The position numbers and the translations under genes were made by a program. Positions 1-10,071 of a stretch of 64,000 nucleotides of DNA are shown here, one piece after another. A model generated the notes under the pieces. It saw only the letters and a program-made list of their open reading frames with translations. It was not told the origin of the DNA and did no database searches. Positions within the stretch are counted from its first letter, which is position 1. Each line of letters opens with the position of its first letter. This DNA is from Spiroplasma endosymbiont of Panorpa germanica (lineage in GTDB: Bacteria > Bacillota_I > Bacilli_A > Mycoplasmatales > Mycoplasmataceae). The stretch lies in NCBI RefSeq assembly GCF_964019765.1, contig NZ_OZ026461.1, positions 990,069-1,054,068 on the forward strand, in the 5' to 3' direction.

Positions 1-714
1 AAATATTTTGTAACTTTTTGCGTATTTTTCAGAAACAATTGCTTTGCTGACTTGTTTTGATATCTTATTAACTTCATCTGCAAAATCTTTATCTTCAAAA
101 AATGTCATTGAAGATTTATATGATAACTTTTGAGTTAATGGTTGAAAACTAGCATCTAAAATTTCTATATCAGTTGAAATTACATATTGTATTGCAAAAA
201 TTCTTTCCTTATCATTGCGTTCATTAATTTTATCAACAAGTGTTAATTCGGTTAAATTAATATCAGATTTACTAAATGGGTTTTTCCCGTCTTTTATTAT
301 GGGTTTATAATTAACATCTGATAAAATATCTTTATCAGCATTTTTCTTCAGTTTTGTTAAATTTGCATTTTGTTTCATGAAAGCATCAAAGATTTTAAAT
401 GTCTCTGAATCTTGCTTCACTTTATAACTACCTTCATCATCTTTGTTCTTTTCAAGTTCAGATCACAATGATTCTAGGTCGATTTCGCTATCAGTATTTT
501 TAAAATCATCAAAACTCATTAAAAAATATTCTGAAAAATCTTCTTACATATTTTTTTCAAATATTTGTTGACATAATTCAACTAAATTATTAAGCAAAGT
601 AGTGTAATCATATTCATCGTCAATTTTTGGAGGTTTTTTACCACACGCAGCAACACTTAAAGGTGCAGCAACAACAAGACTAGTTGCTGCTAAAATACTT
701 ATTAACTTCTTCAC
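1..714 (-). pseudogene. Decayed lipoprotein of the ~600-aa paralogous family, cut by the window edge
   Basis: The frame opens with GTG at 714 and a typical lipoprotein signal peptide ending in a lipobox (SVAAC). This is followed by the acidic D-Y-D-Y stretch shared by the family members at 17-38 kb. An in-frame TAA at 546-544 stops it after 56 codons. The same frame then stays open to base 1 and carries a recognisable family segment (NYKPIIKDGKNPF), so the stop is most simply a nonsense mutation in a once longer gene. The C-terminal part lies outside the window. TGA is read as Trp and is not the cause of the break. The start has only a weak ribosome binding site (aaagagcga). A sequencing error at the TAA is the alternative. 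Confidence 0.75.
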
Positions 715-1077
715 ATTTCTGGTCGCTCTTTAATTGATATTTTTATTATATATTAAATAAAATTTGAATGCAAAATATTAGCATTAGTTATTAATAGATA
801 TTTTCTTAAAAAAACTAATTAAATTTACTTTAAAGGCACGGAAAACAAAATATAAGCTTTATCTTATAAATGCTTGTTTTAAGTACTTATAGCTATAAGT
901 TTTATTATGTTTAAATTTATGTTGCTTATCAACCTAAATAATATAAGTTCAATTTGTTGGAATGTTTCAAGTAGATAATGCAGCAGACACAAGGTTGTTT
1001 TTAGAAGTTAATAAGATAAAATTATAGAAAGTTTTTTTGTTTCTAAAAAGCAGATCACAGTAAATGGGAAATTACAT
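715..1077. other. Gene-free stretch with one perfect palindrome
   Basis: I see no convincing gene here in any frame. It holds a perfect 16-base palindrome, ACTTATAGCTATAAGT, at 885-900, and the upstream region of the decayed lipoprotein gene. The rest is AT-rich and unremarkable. Confidence 0.5.
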
Positions 1078-1113
1078 TAAAAAACCTCGCATTAAAATGC
1101 GAGGTTTTTTAAT
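1078..1113. terminator. Intrinsic terminator, bidirectional
   Basis: A perfect stem AAACCTCGCATT / AATGCGAGGTTT with a short loop is flanked by A and T runs. It sits just past the end of the decayed ABC ATPase on the minus strand and can work in either direction. Confidence 0.85.
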
Positions 1114-1158
1114 TATTTATACTTTTATCTTTTATTTATTTTTAACATAAATATTTGA

Positions 1159-2054
1159 TTAGTCTTTCTCTACTTTAACGTTTGTTGCTTTTTTATAAAT
1201 AGTTTCAATAGAATCTTTTTTAGGTATAAAAGACTTATTGTGCTTGGTTATCCCTTTTTCAATTATCACTAAGTGGTTAATGATTTCTTCTAGTTCATTT
1301 ATCATGTGACTAGTGATTAAAATCCCCCACGCCTTCTCGGGCTAGTAGTTTTAGAATTTTGTGAAACTCAATTCTAGTTCCTACATCTAAGTTAGCCGTT
1401 GGTTCATCTAAAAATATGTAATCAGGTTGAGTTACTAAACATATTACTAGAAAAGCTCGTTTTTGCATTCCAGCACTTAGCTCAAAAAAAAGTTTTGTCT
1501 TTATACTCAATTAAATCAAATTTTTCTAAAAGCATTTCTAGTCGCTCTTGGGCTCCTTCCCCATTCATGCCACATAACTGTGCATCATAAATGGCGAATT
1601 TTGAAATCGAAATATCTTTTGGATAAACACTTTGGTCGGGGAAAAAACAAATTTTAGCTAAGTTATTATTTTGATTAATTGACTCATCATTTACTAAAAC
1701 TTCACCAAAATATTTTTTGTATTCATTAAAAATACTTTTTAAAAGTGGTGACTTTCCTGAACCATTATCTCCAACCATTACTTTAACATTAATCATATAA
1801 ATTCAAAGTTTAACAATGAATATTGGATATTGCATTCTATATAAAAATAATATTGGTTTAATATTTATAGTTGTACTTGGCTTATAAATTATCCTTGTTT
1901 GGTAAATTTTATATAAAGAATTTTGAAATGCTTTTCTACTTTTACCCAAATTGCATTTCAACAGTATCGTAGAGAACTTTTTTTCTTTACTAATAATTTT
2001 ATTAAATAAAATTATAATAACATATAAAGATTGTGAATTATCAAAAGCGATCAT
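1159..2054 (-). pseudogene. Decayed ABC transporter ATP-binding protein
   Basis: Three pieces in different frames add up to an ABC ATPase. The first carries a Walker A-like GDNGSGKSP with the usual Thr changed to Pro. The second has a signature-like LSAGMQKR and a Walker B FLDEPTANLD. The third has the switch histidine (ITSHMINELEE) and runs to TAA at 1161-1159. The frame changes fall at an A8 run near 1486-1493 and a C5 run near 1325-1329, both typical indel sites. Upstream of the Walker A the frame is open to 2054 if TGA is Trp, but it does not look like a normal ABC N-terminus. No intact permease lies next to it. I take it as a dead ABC-2 type export ATPase. Confidence 0.8.
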
Positions 2055-2084
2055 TATATAATAATTAATTTAGTTACCACCTCT

Positions 2085-3461
2085 TTAACCACTTAATTGG
2101 TGTAAAAATTTTGTAATTTGAGCAGCATTTAAATATTTTTTCATTTTTTTATTAATTTTTTTAGAGCTAGTTTTTGAAACAAAAATTTTATTATCCTCTT
2201 GAAAAAAGATCAAGACTTTGTTTTCTACTATTTCAAAATTATTACTCAAAGATTTTTTGTGGCGTTTTTTTAAAATTGCTTTGGTTGTTCATGTATTAGT
2301 AAATCTCAAAGAAGCTACCAGGAAAAAGGCACAAAAAACAAATGAGAATCAAACATCTGAAACATAGTGAGTTCGAGCAATTACTAGGGTATTTATCATA
2401 ATTATTTCACTAATAAGTCAAATTGTGAATAGAGTATTCGTTGCTTTAATACGTTTTTTATCATCTTTTATTAAAACACTTGCAAATAAAGCATAATAAA
2501 TCCCGGTAAATCCTGAAATCGTATGTCCTGATGGAAAGTCCTGGTTATTTCATGCTGGTGGTTTTACATAATCTAGATCAAATTCGATAAATCATGTTAA
2601 TATTTTTCCTCCATATCAAAATTGTAGGTTTTGAAATCAGTTTCCGTTAACTTCATATCATTTATAGTAACGATCTGCTTGAGTCCAATAGTTGCTGTTA
2701 TTATAGCTATCCAAGATTCTTTCCTTTAAATCCGGAAATTCAGGCACTAATTTTTGTGCTTCTTGGGATAATTCAATATCAATAGCTCAACCATTTTGGT
2801 CTAACTCAACTTTGCCGATGTATCTTTCAAACTCAACATTCAGATAAAAAGGTCTTCCAAACGATTGCTTAAGCAACAATGTTAGAAGAAAAAAACTAAC
2901 AACAATGAATATCAAGGCACTAACAGCCACAAATGAGGCTCGTTTTTCAATCAGAGCATTTGTTTTACTTACTTTTAGACGTAAAAATAAAATTGAACCG
3001 ATTAAAATACCACTCTCAATGATAAAGATACTTATTCTTGAGATAATTTTATAGGTATTGTTTGTTAGATATTGGGGGTCAACACCAAGACCTCAACCAG
3101 TATCTTCGGTTGGCAAGCCGATTAGTCTGACCAGGTTGTAAACTAGAAATATTGTTATGGTTATTGCGTAGCAAGTGTATAAAATAATCTGTGATCTAGG
3201 ATTATCGTTATTTTTGGCATGTCACGATTCTACAATTATAAAAATAGAAATTAGTAATATTAAAAATAAGCATGTAAATCCCATCTCATTATAGAAAATT
3301 ACTCAAAACTTAATAAATTCCACTTTGACTCATTCACCCATTACATCAGAGAATCAGCGATCGATATTATCAAATGAAGTAGCAATAAAACCAATTAATA
3401 AAACCATAGCAAAAGCTAGGGTTGTCTTTATATATCATTGTTTGTAGATTGTCCTTGTCAT
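2085..3461 (-). CDS. PAP2-superfamily phosphatase-like membrane protein
   Basis: This 458-residue protein has about six hydrophobic segments: an N-terminal one, a cluster around residues 50-200, then the catalytic C-terminal half. The PAP2 core is visible as FPSGHT at residues 309-314 and a shortened A-R-T-H-Y-x-S-D block with Arg363, His365 and Asp369, flanked by membrane helices. PAP2 proteins remove phosphate from lipid phosphates or related substrates at the outer membrane face. Here the substrate cannot be told. The long loop between residues 210 and 300 is extracytoplasmic by this model. ATG at 3461 is preceded by GGATG, and an in-frame stop lies a little further upstream. Trp codons are mostly TGA. 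The spacing between the catalytic Arg and His is shorter than in the classic motif, so activity is not certain. Confidence 0.75.
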
Positions 3462-3571
3462 AATTCATCCAACTTTTCAAAAAATATTTGTTAAAATCTA
3501 TTTTGATAAATTAATAAGCTCTTAGGTTTGTACTTGAAACCATTTTTTAGCTAATATTATTATAACAACAA

Positions 3572-3601
3572 ATCCTAATCTATCAAAATAGTTTAGGATT
3601 C
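3572..3601 (-). terminator. Probable terminator of the ABC permease gene
   Basis: An imperfect hairpin pairs AATCCTAA with TTAGGATT around a short loop. It lies downstream of the permease stop at 3632 and upstream of the PAP2 gene. It lacks a long T run on the minus strand, so it is only a moderate candidate. Confidence 0.4.
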
Positions 3602-3631
3602 AAGTTTAATATTCGCCAGAAAAACCTATTA

Positions 3632-5115
3632 TTAACTTCTAATTTTTTTATAGTATCTAAAGTAATTTAAATTTATAATTCCGATGCTTATTACTGAATA
3701 AATTATGTAATGAATTTCTGGTCTTAAATTCAAAGACAAGTTTATGCCATTTCAAGGCCCTCATGGTGTTTCTTCAAAATTACTTAGAAAATTTAAATTA
3801 ATAGGACTTTTGAAAAGGTTTTGATTACTTGAAAAATAATTATATTTAACAGGATTATTGTAGTTTACCCCTCAAAACATAAGAGACATTTGGTTCACAG
3901 GACTAAAAATATTTTTCAATTTGTCCTTCTGAATAACCTCTTTTGGTTTGGGACCTAGCGGCACTCCGGTGTTATCATAATTTTTTGCTTTAAAATCTTC
4001 ATAACTTTTAGCTAAATAAATAGTATCTAGTAAATATCGATTGAATAGGTAATTATCAGGTGTTTGAAATTTGGTTTTGATAACCTTTATGTTCTCATCA
4101 TAATCATATCCAAATGAGTTGTTATTAATAATGTTTTGTTTTTTTAAAAAACTATTATTATCATAGAGTTCCTTTAATTGCTCTAATGTTTCTTTATGTT
4201 GGTTGATTTCTTTAATATTGGCGAGTTTGTCATAAATCTGATTTATTTCATCCTCATCAAAATTTAATAAATCGCTTTTAAATCATTTTGAATATCGCTT
4301 ACCATTATTTAAATAAACACTAATGTTTTTTTGAAGTTCTATATAATGCGGAGTAGTTTCATCCGTTTCTATAAATCCTAAAGCTATGTCTGAATAATCA
4401 ATCTTTTGGCCTATTTCTTCATAGACCTCTTTTAATTTGTTATCCTGGTTTACAAGTTGGAAAGCTCTTTCTTGATAATTTGCTTTAAATAATTTATCAT
4501 GCTTTCATTTATTTGGGGATTAAATAAAATACTTATTCCAGGGATTAAAACTAATAAAAATAAGACAATTGTGGATAAGGCTGTTGCCATTGATTCTGAA
4601 AAAAATCTTGAAAATAATATTCCCAATGCCATAATTGCCAGAATGACAATAATATATCATCCAAAAGCTGAGACATACATTCGATAAATAACAACATCAT
4701 TGTTTTTAAATAAAATTCAAAAGATAACCAATGAAAGTAACAGATTTAACAGATAACCAATTAATTGAATTGAGACGATTATAAAAACTCTTGAAAAGTA
4801 AATTGAAAATACATTAAATCCGTATCTTATTTCAATTTTATTAATATTATTTTTCATTTGAATAGAAAAGCAGCAGGCGATTGTTAAAATCGCTAACAAA
4901 CCAAAAAGAATCGAGTTTAAAGAAATGAATATATTAGAGTAAACTAATTTGCTAGCTCCATCTTTTTGAGAAATGATAAAGGCCATGCTTGATAAATTGA
5001 TTAGACCAATCATGATTCAAATTACAATTATGGTTGAAAATAGTTCTTTTTTTCTTACTATTAAAGATATTTGGTTTTTTATTAAAGTCATTGTTGAAAT
5101 GTAATTATTTCTCAT
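3632..5115 (-). pseudogene. ABC-2 type permease, split by a single-base frameshift
   Basis: The N-terminal part from ATG 5115 encodes about five membrane helices, ending in the helix LLVLIPGISILFNP. The frame then closes, while a neighbouring frame carries on with a long hydrophilic domain (from DKLFKANYQERAF) and a final helix near the C-terminus, stopping at TAA 3634-3632. The two frames meet at a C4 run near 4520. One extra C would join them into a protein of about 493 residues with a large extracytoplasmic domain between the last two helices. The start overlaps the 3' end of the ATPase gene by 11 bases, which implies translational coupling. It is the natural partner of that ATPase. Whether the shift is a real mutation, phase variation or a sequencing error cannot be decided from one sequence. 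Confidence 0.7.
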
Positions 5116-5839
5116 CTAGGTATCTCTCAATCCCTTTTGAATTAACTGGATCTTTTTTTCTCAGTTTATCAACAATAACATCCAGATTTTCCAATTTATC
5201 ATATGGGTTATCATAAATTATTTGACCTTGATTCATTATAAGAATATGATCTAGTATATTTTTAACTTCCTCGATCAAATGAGTTATTATAACAATAATT
5301 ACATCAGGCTTTTTCATATTTTCAATAGTTTTAATTATCATATTTTTATTTTGAACATCCAAATTTGCGGTGGGTTCATCAAAAAAAATTATTTTTGGCT
5401 TTATTAAAAAGCAGATAAATAATGAGACGATTTTTTGCTGACCCGATGAAAGTGAAGAAATATTTTTATTTAGTAAATCATTGATATTCAAAAAACTTTG
5501 AATATCATTTTTTCTTGTATCAAATTTTTTGTTATCCATTTTTACTAAATTTTTTATTAATTTTAAATATGTTTTTACTTGAATATTTTTGGGCAACTCA
5601 CTATTCTCTGAAAAAAAATACCATTCTTTGAAATCTACTTTTGAAATATCTAAATTATTATAGTTTATTTCTCCTGAGTCAAACGAGTATTCTTGAAATA
5701 TAATTTTTGAAAGCGTAGTTTTGCCTGCTCCATTGTTTCCCAATAGTCCATAGATATTTCCCGGTTCTAAAATAAAAGAAACATTTTTAAGAATTTCCTT
5801 AGTTCCAAAACTTTTTTTAATTCGACTTACTTTTAGCAC
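5105..5839 (-). CDS. ABC transporter ATP-binding protein
   Basis: This 244-residue nucleotide-binding subunit has all motifs: Walker A GNNGAGKTT, signature LSSGQQK, Walker B IIFFDEPTANLD and switch-histidine ITHLIEE. It energises the membrane subunit encoded immediately downstream, whose start codon lies inside its last codons. The start is GTG at 5839, chosen because AGAAGGAG sits eight bases upstream and the protein begins at once with the usual LKVSRIKKSFG strand. The gene is fourth in a run that begins with the large surface proteins at 12.8 kb. The substrate is unknown. In ABC-2 systems of this layout it is often a peptide, lipid or drug exported from the cell. Confidence 0.9.
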   Translation of the reverse strand: MLKVSRIKKSFGTKEILKNVSFILEPGNIYGLLGNNGAGKTTLSKIIFQEYSFDSGEINYNNLDISKVDFKEWYFFSENSELPKNIQVKTYLKLIKNLVKMDNKKFDTRKNDIQSFLNINDLLNKNISSLSSGQQKIVSLFICFLIKPKIIFFDEPTANLDVQNKNMIIKTIENMKKPDVIIVIITHLIEEVKNILDHILIMNQGQIIYDNPYDKLENLDVIVDKLRKKDPVNSKGIERYLDEK

Positions 5840-5851
5840 TTTACACTCCTT

Positions 5852-6282
5852 CTAATTTCCTATTAAAGATCAAATTGAAATATTTCCAACCATATTCATT
5901 TCAGGATACTTGTATTCAGGTCTAGTATTTTCTACTTGATTAAAGTTATTATTATAACCAGATTCATGCTAAACAAAGTGATATCTTTGTTATATTTTGT
6001 CCATTTTATTAATTCAATATCGCTAATATTGTAAAAAAACTGATGAAATTGGGGATGACGCATATACTCTGTAGATGTAGTAATGGTTTTCTCATTTTAA
6101 AACCTAATTGCTTCAATCTTTGTTTTCTCAAATTCAGAATTATTAACTTCTGTTTGAAAATTATTAATTTGCTCTTTTTTATTAAATTGATTAAAATGTG
6201 TCAAGCCCCCTAACAATACAGATAGGGAAATAAATTTCTTGAATTTTATCAAACTTTCTTTTTTAAAAAACTTAATTGTGTT
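5852..6282 (-). pseudogene. Decayed gene for a small secreted or membrane-anchored protein
   Basis: Reading the minus strand gives a basic N-terminus and a hydrophobic segment (KKFISLSVLLGGLTHF). A hydrophilic stretch follows, interrupted by a TAA after EAIRF, and continues in the same frame with RHPQFHQFFYNISDIELIKW. Near 5950 the frame must shift to reach the last piece, ending NISIWSLIGN at TAG 5854-5852. That stop lies 12 bases before the ATPase start, so the gene was once part of the operon. No usual start codon is visible, as the frame opens after a TAA at 6285. The composition resembles the soluble domain of the neighbouring permease, but I cannot name it. Confidence 0.5.
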
Positions 6283-6610
6283 TTATTAAAATAGACGCGA
6301 TTTCTAAAATTCTCTCACGAAAAAATTATATCACTTTAATTTAGATATTTATAAAATAAAAATAATTCATAATTGCTGCCGTTAAAAAGATAGTAAGTGA
6401 AAAAATATTTATCTTGAAATTGATTTTTTGTCTACTCTGAAACTTCATGCTTTCCAAGAATAATTTCACTGAATTTTTTGAATAATATTAATCCACAAAT
6501 TATTATTACAAATCGGTTTTTGATGTGACATTAAAAAACACCACAAAGTGGGCGCCAATTTTAAAAATAATAATTAGTAAATAATATCTTGGGATATTTA
6601 TTATAAAAAA
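6283..6610. other. Gene-poor stretch with a 35-codon open frame
   Basis: No full-length gene is visible. A short minus-strand frame at 6448-6341 starts with ATG after GGAAAG and encodes a basic N-terminus plus one hydrophobic segment (INIFSLTIFLTAAIMNYF), then stops. It resembles the hydrophobic start of the decayed gene just downstream, so it may be a fragment of a related gene. Confidence 0.35.
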
Positions 6611-8014
6611 CTACATCACTTGAATTTTGGTTTTCTTCAAGTCTTTTAGTTTTGAAAGGTCAATTTCCCAATTTTTAAATAGAAAATCCGATCACTTACC
6701 AACCAAATTCAAGATGATAACTATAAATATTAGGCAGTAAATAATTCAATTGAATTTTAGAAGCGACAAAATAACTAATGAGAAATCGATTTCCTGGTTT
6801 TGCGAAATCAAAAAAATCACAAAAACATTAAAGATTCCAAAGGGATTGAGGCTTTTTAGTAAGGATTCAGAACTCTCAAATAAAAAGTTCTGCCTGATAA
6901 AAGCACTATTTTCTGGGCCTTTTAATTCACTTGCAGTTGTTTTTGCTCCCCAAAACCTTAATTCTATTGCCAAAATTTTAAAAAATTCCTTGATAATCCC
7001 CCTATTTTCACTAATTTTTGCCTGATTAGAGCAGGTTTTTGACTTAAAAAAGGAAACTTTTTCCTCAATTATTACTATAAAAGCCCATAAAATAAGGGTT
7101 TTTAGCATATCATATATAGTTTTTATGAATAAAATTCAAAAATTCGTGTTTTCAAAGGTGTTTTTGATTCATAAATCAGAAAAAATAAAGTTTAATTCAT
7201 TTTGGGAATTAATATCCCTGGTAAATCCCAAAATAAAGCTTGTCAATAACTGCGATGATACATAAAAAGCAATTATAAAAAGATATCCCTTTGAAAAACA
7301 ACAGAACATCAGTAGCAAAATTAAAGGCAACAAATTGATTATTTTTTTATAAAAATCAAATTCCAATAAGTCTTGATAAATTTGTGGTTTTGAAAAAGGG
7401 AATATTCCATATAGTGGGAGACAAATTAAAATAATGACTATTGAAATACAAATTTTAAATTTACTTAAGTGCCTCTTTAAATTACTAGATTCAGTTTTAT
7501 TGTTTTTAATAAAATATGATAAATAAGTGACACCCAAAATAGCCCCAATTAAAGTTAGATTATAACTTTCAATGTTGTTAATCAACGGATTAATAAACAT
7601 GAATATAAATATTAAAGCCGAGATTTTATCTTGAAAAATATTAGTAATAAATCAACTGACAATTATCACAATAACAATTGTTCATTGTGGGGGAACAAAT
7701 GAATTTAATAAAGATCAAAAAGAATAGAAAACCATAAAATTTAGAGAAAATGATGCAATCAAAGTTGCCGCAAAAATCTCATAAAGTCTTTTTTTTGTTT
7801 TGTTAATCTCAGAAGTATAAAAATCCAAATTTAAATTATCAGTTTTCTTGTTAATATAAGATAATATTACCTCAGTAAATATAATAATCATTGTTATTGA
7901 TGTTCAAATTAAAATATTGTTATTAATCATTAAAATTGCAGTAAGACAAATGGAGAATACGGTTAGATAATAAGCGACAATGCTCGACTTATATATTAAC
8001 TTTTTAGTTGACAT
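6611..8014 (-). CDS. Polytopic membrane protein of the A1/B1 operon
   Basis: This 467-residue protein is dominated by hydrophobic segments, roughly ten predicted membrane helices spread over residues 8-430. A hydrophilic loop after about residue 320 is rich in Lys, Ser and Glu. The ATG at 8014 lies inside the last codons of the secreted protein gene upstream, overlapping it by 11 bases, so the two are translationally coupled. All tryptophans in the first 150 residues are encoded by TGA. I recognise no transporter signature or catalytic motif, and there is no ATP-binding site. Its position between the two large surface proteins and the ABC genes suggests it anchors, exports or processes those proteins, but that is inference. 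Confidence 0.8.
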
Positions 8015-10070
8015 ACCCTAAAATTTTATTCGCTAACTCTTCAAGTTCTAAATCAGTTGAGTAAGTGTGGTTAACTTGCTTATCTCCTGGATTTTCAATA
8101 TAAAGATAAACATTTACTGTTCTAGTTGTTACCACAGTTTGCCCAGTTGTATTACCCAATAAGGCGTTATATGCATCGTGGTGATTTAAGTAATAAACAG
8201 GTTTCCCGTTAATTAAGGTTTTATAGGTGGTGTACACCCCGTCGCTTATTATATTTTCGAAGCTAACAACTTTATCATTTCAACTTTCAATTTCATTAGA
8301 ATGAACATAGCGAGCTTGAAGGTCAACTTTTTGCTGCAACTTACGGATTGCCTCATCTTCGTTATTTCCTGAAACTTCATAATTTCCATAAACATCGTAG
8401 GCGAAATATTTTTTACTTAAAATGCTTCTTTCAATTTGAAATAATTTCTCTTGCGCTTCAGCTTGAGTTGATGCTAATGATATTCCATCAATAGAAGAAT
8501 GATTTCTCTCTCCTGTAAAAGTGTACATTAAACGAATGTCTTGTTTACCTTGCAGGTAAAAATATTTCTCTAGCTCTTCACTAGTTGCATCAAAATTATT
8601 GTTAACTTTGTATAGGTTGTTTCCGTTTTTATCTGTACCAACAAAATTTTTGTACAGTTGTGGTTTAACAAATTCATTGTAATAATCAAGTCCATCTGAA
8701 AGTGAGTAGTCAAATCCTTTACGCCCATTTATATCATAGAGATAATCTTTTTTAACGCCGTATTTATTAAACTCACCCCTTTCAATTCCTTTGAAATCTA
8801 GAAATTGGTCCTTCACAAAGTAAGGGAATCAAGCCCCGTATAAATTTAAAACGTCTTGACTTCTAATATCCCTTGCGCTATTAACTTTGTAATTCAAACC
8901 GTTAAGTTCATAAATTTTATACTGAGTTTTTTCCTTTTCTGTTAAATTAAGTTTTTCAAAATTTTTAGAGTATAAAGTCACTGTTGAATTATAATTATCT
9001 GCAAAAGCTAAGCGGTTGAAATCAACATCTGATGTGGATAAAGTAGCTTTTTTTGGTAAGATTTTTAGTTGCTTAGTTTCATCTTCGGTTTGAACATTCA
9101 TTGTATAATACCTTTTCTTCAGACTACCAGTTTGTTCGATATGAGATGCATAATTTGTTCTTTTAGATAAGAAATCAGCGTTATATTCCTTAGAAACGTT
9201 TAAGGTTGCTGTATTTGGTACAATATTTCCATCAATTGCAATAAGAACATCGTTATATCCAACTATTGAAACGGTGTTTTTATATTTAATATCTATATAA
9301 TCTTGATAATTTAAATCATCTTCTATTCCTTGGCTTGCTGGTTTACGATTTGGTGATGTTCATGAACTTCTAAATTTATTGTAAACAGAAGTCTCCACTT
9401 TTTGGTTATCACCAAAAACTTTTTCATTATTAGTAAAATTACTAGGTTTTAAATAGTAACCATCCAAAAAACTATTTTTTAACTCATCTTGATCTTTTTG
9501 ATTAAATAAGTTATAGTAGCGATTATCAACTTGATAGTACAATGATTTTTCTAATCCTTGTTTGTAAACAAAATTGTCTTTTGCTTCGGTTGGAGAATCA
9601 TATCAACCCAGGTAATCATAGCTATATTTTTGTCTTACCAATCCCTTATGTGTATAAGAGTTCAAAGACTTTTGTCTTGAAGTTCGGGCATTTCCAAAAG
9701 CATCACGGTATACAAGTTGAAAATCATCTAAATTTGTTCCATATATTTTGTCACCATCTAAAATATTATTTTGATGATCTTTAATAATTTTGTTAATATT
9801 TGAAGATGTCGAATATTCTTCGATTAAATTATTTTCAAAAATATATTTGTCCATTTCTTCTCTGCCATTAAATTCTTTGCCTTGAAATTTAAATATTTCA
9901 TTAGTTGAAAGAACCTTAGACTTAGATTTTATTAAATTTTTCATTGATTCAACTTGGTATTCGCGGTCCTCTTGAGAAACACCAAAATTGGTCGCCAGAG
10001 TTGATGCTGAAGCTGTTGTTGATAGTGCCATTTGTGTGCTTAATAAAATTTTAAATAAACTCAAACTCAT
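8004..10070 (-). CDS. Secreted repeat-containing protein B1
   Basis: This is a 688-residue protein. The N-terminus (MSLSLFKILLSTQMALSTTASASTLA, shown in two parts: MSLSLFKILLSTQM and ALSTTASASTLA) is a signal peptide without a lipobox cysteine, so release or anchoring by a partner is likely. The rest is hydrophilic, rich in Tyr, Asn, Lys and Asp, with no other membrane segment. It carries several copies of a short motif, aromatic-x-Gly-x-x-Phe/Tyr-x-x-x-x-Glu-Ala/Asp followed by a short helix, for example FQGKEFNGREEMDKYIF and YFAYDVYGNYEVSGNNEDEA. The gene starts one base after the stop of A1 and overlaps the membrane protein gene downstream. B2 at 52.3-54.5 kb has the same layout and motif type. 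I do not recognise a characterised family. Confidence 0.8.
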
Positions 10071-10071
10071 T

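Noticed and set aside
1803..2054. A separate small gene upstream of the broken ABC ATPase
   Set aside because: It is in frame with the ATPase piece when TGA is Trp, lacks a well-spaced ribosome binding site and shows no protein-like pattern. I kept it as the eroded front of that pseudogene.
6750..7025. A 91-codon plus-strand frame inside the polytopic membrane protein
   Set aside because: It lies opposite a complete gene, lacks a ribosome binding site and has no recognisable features.
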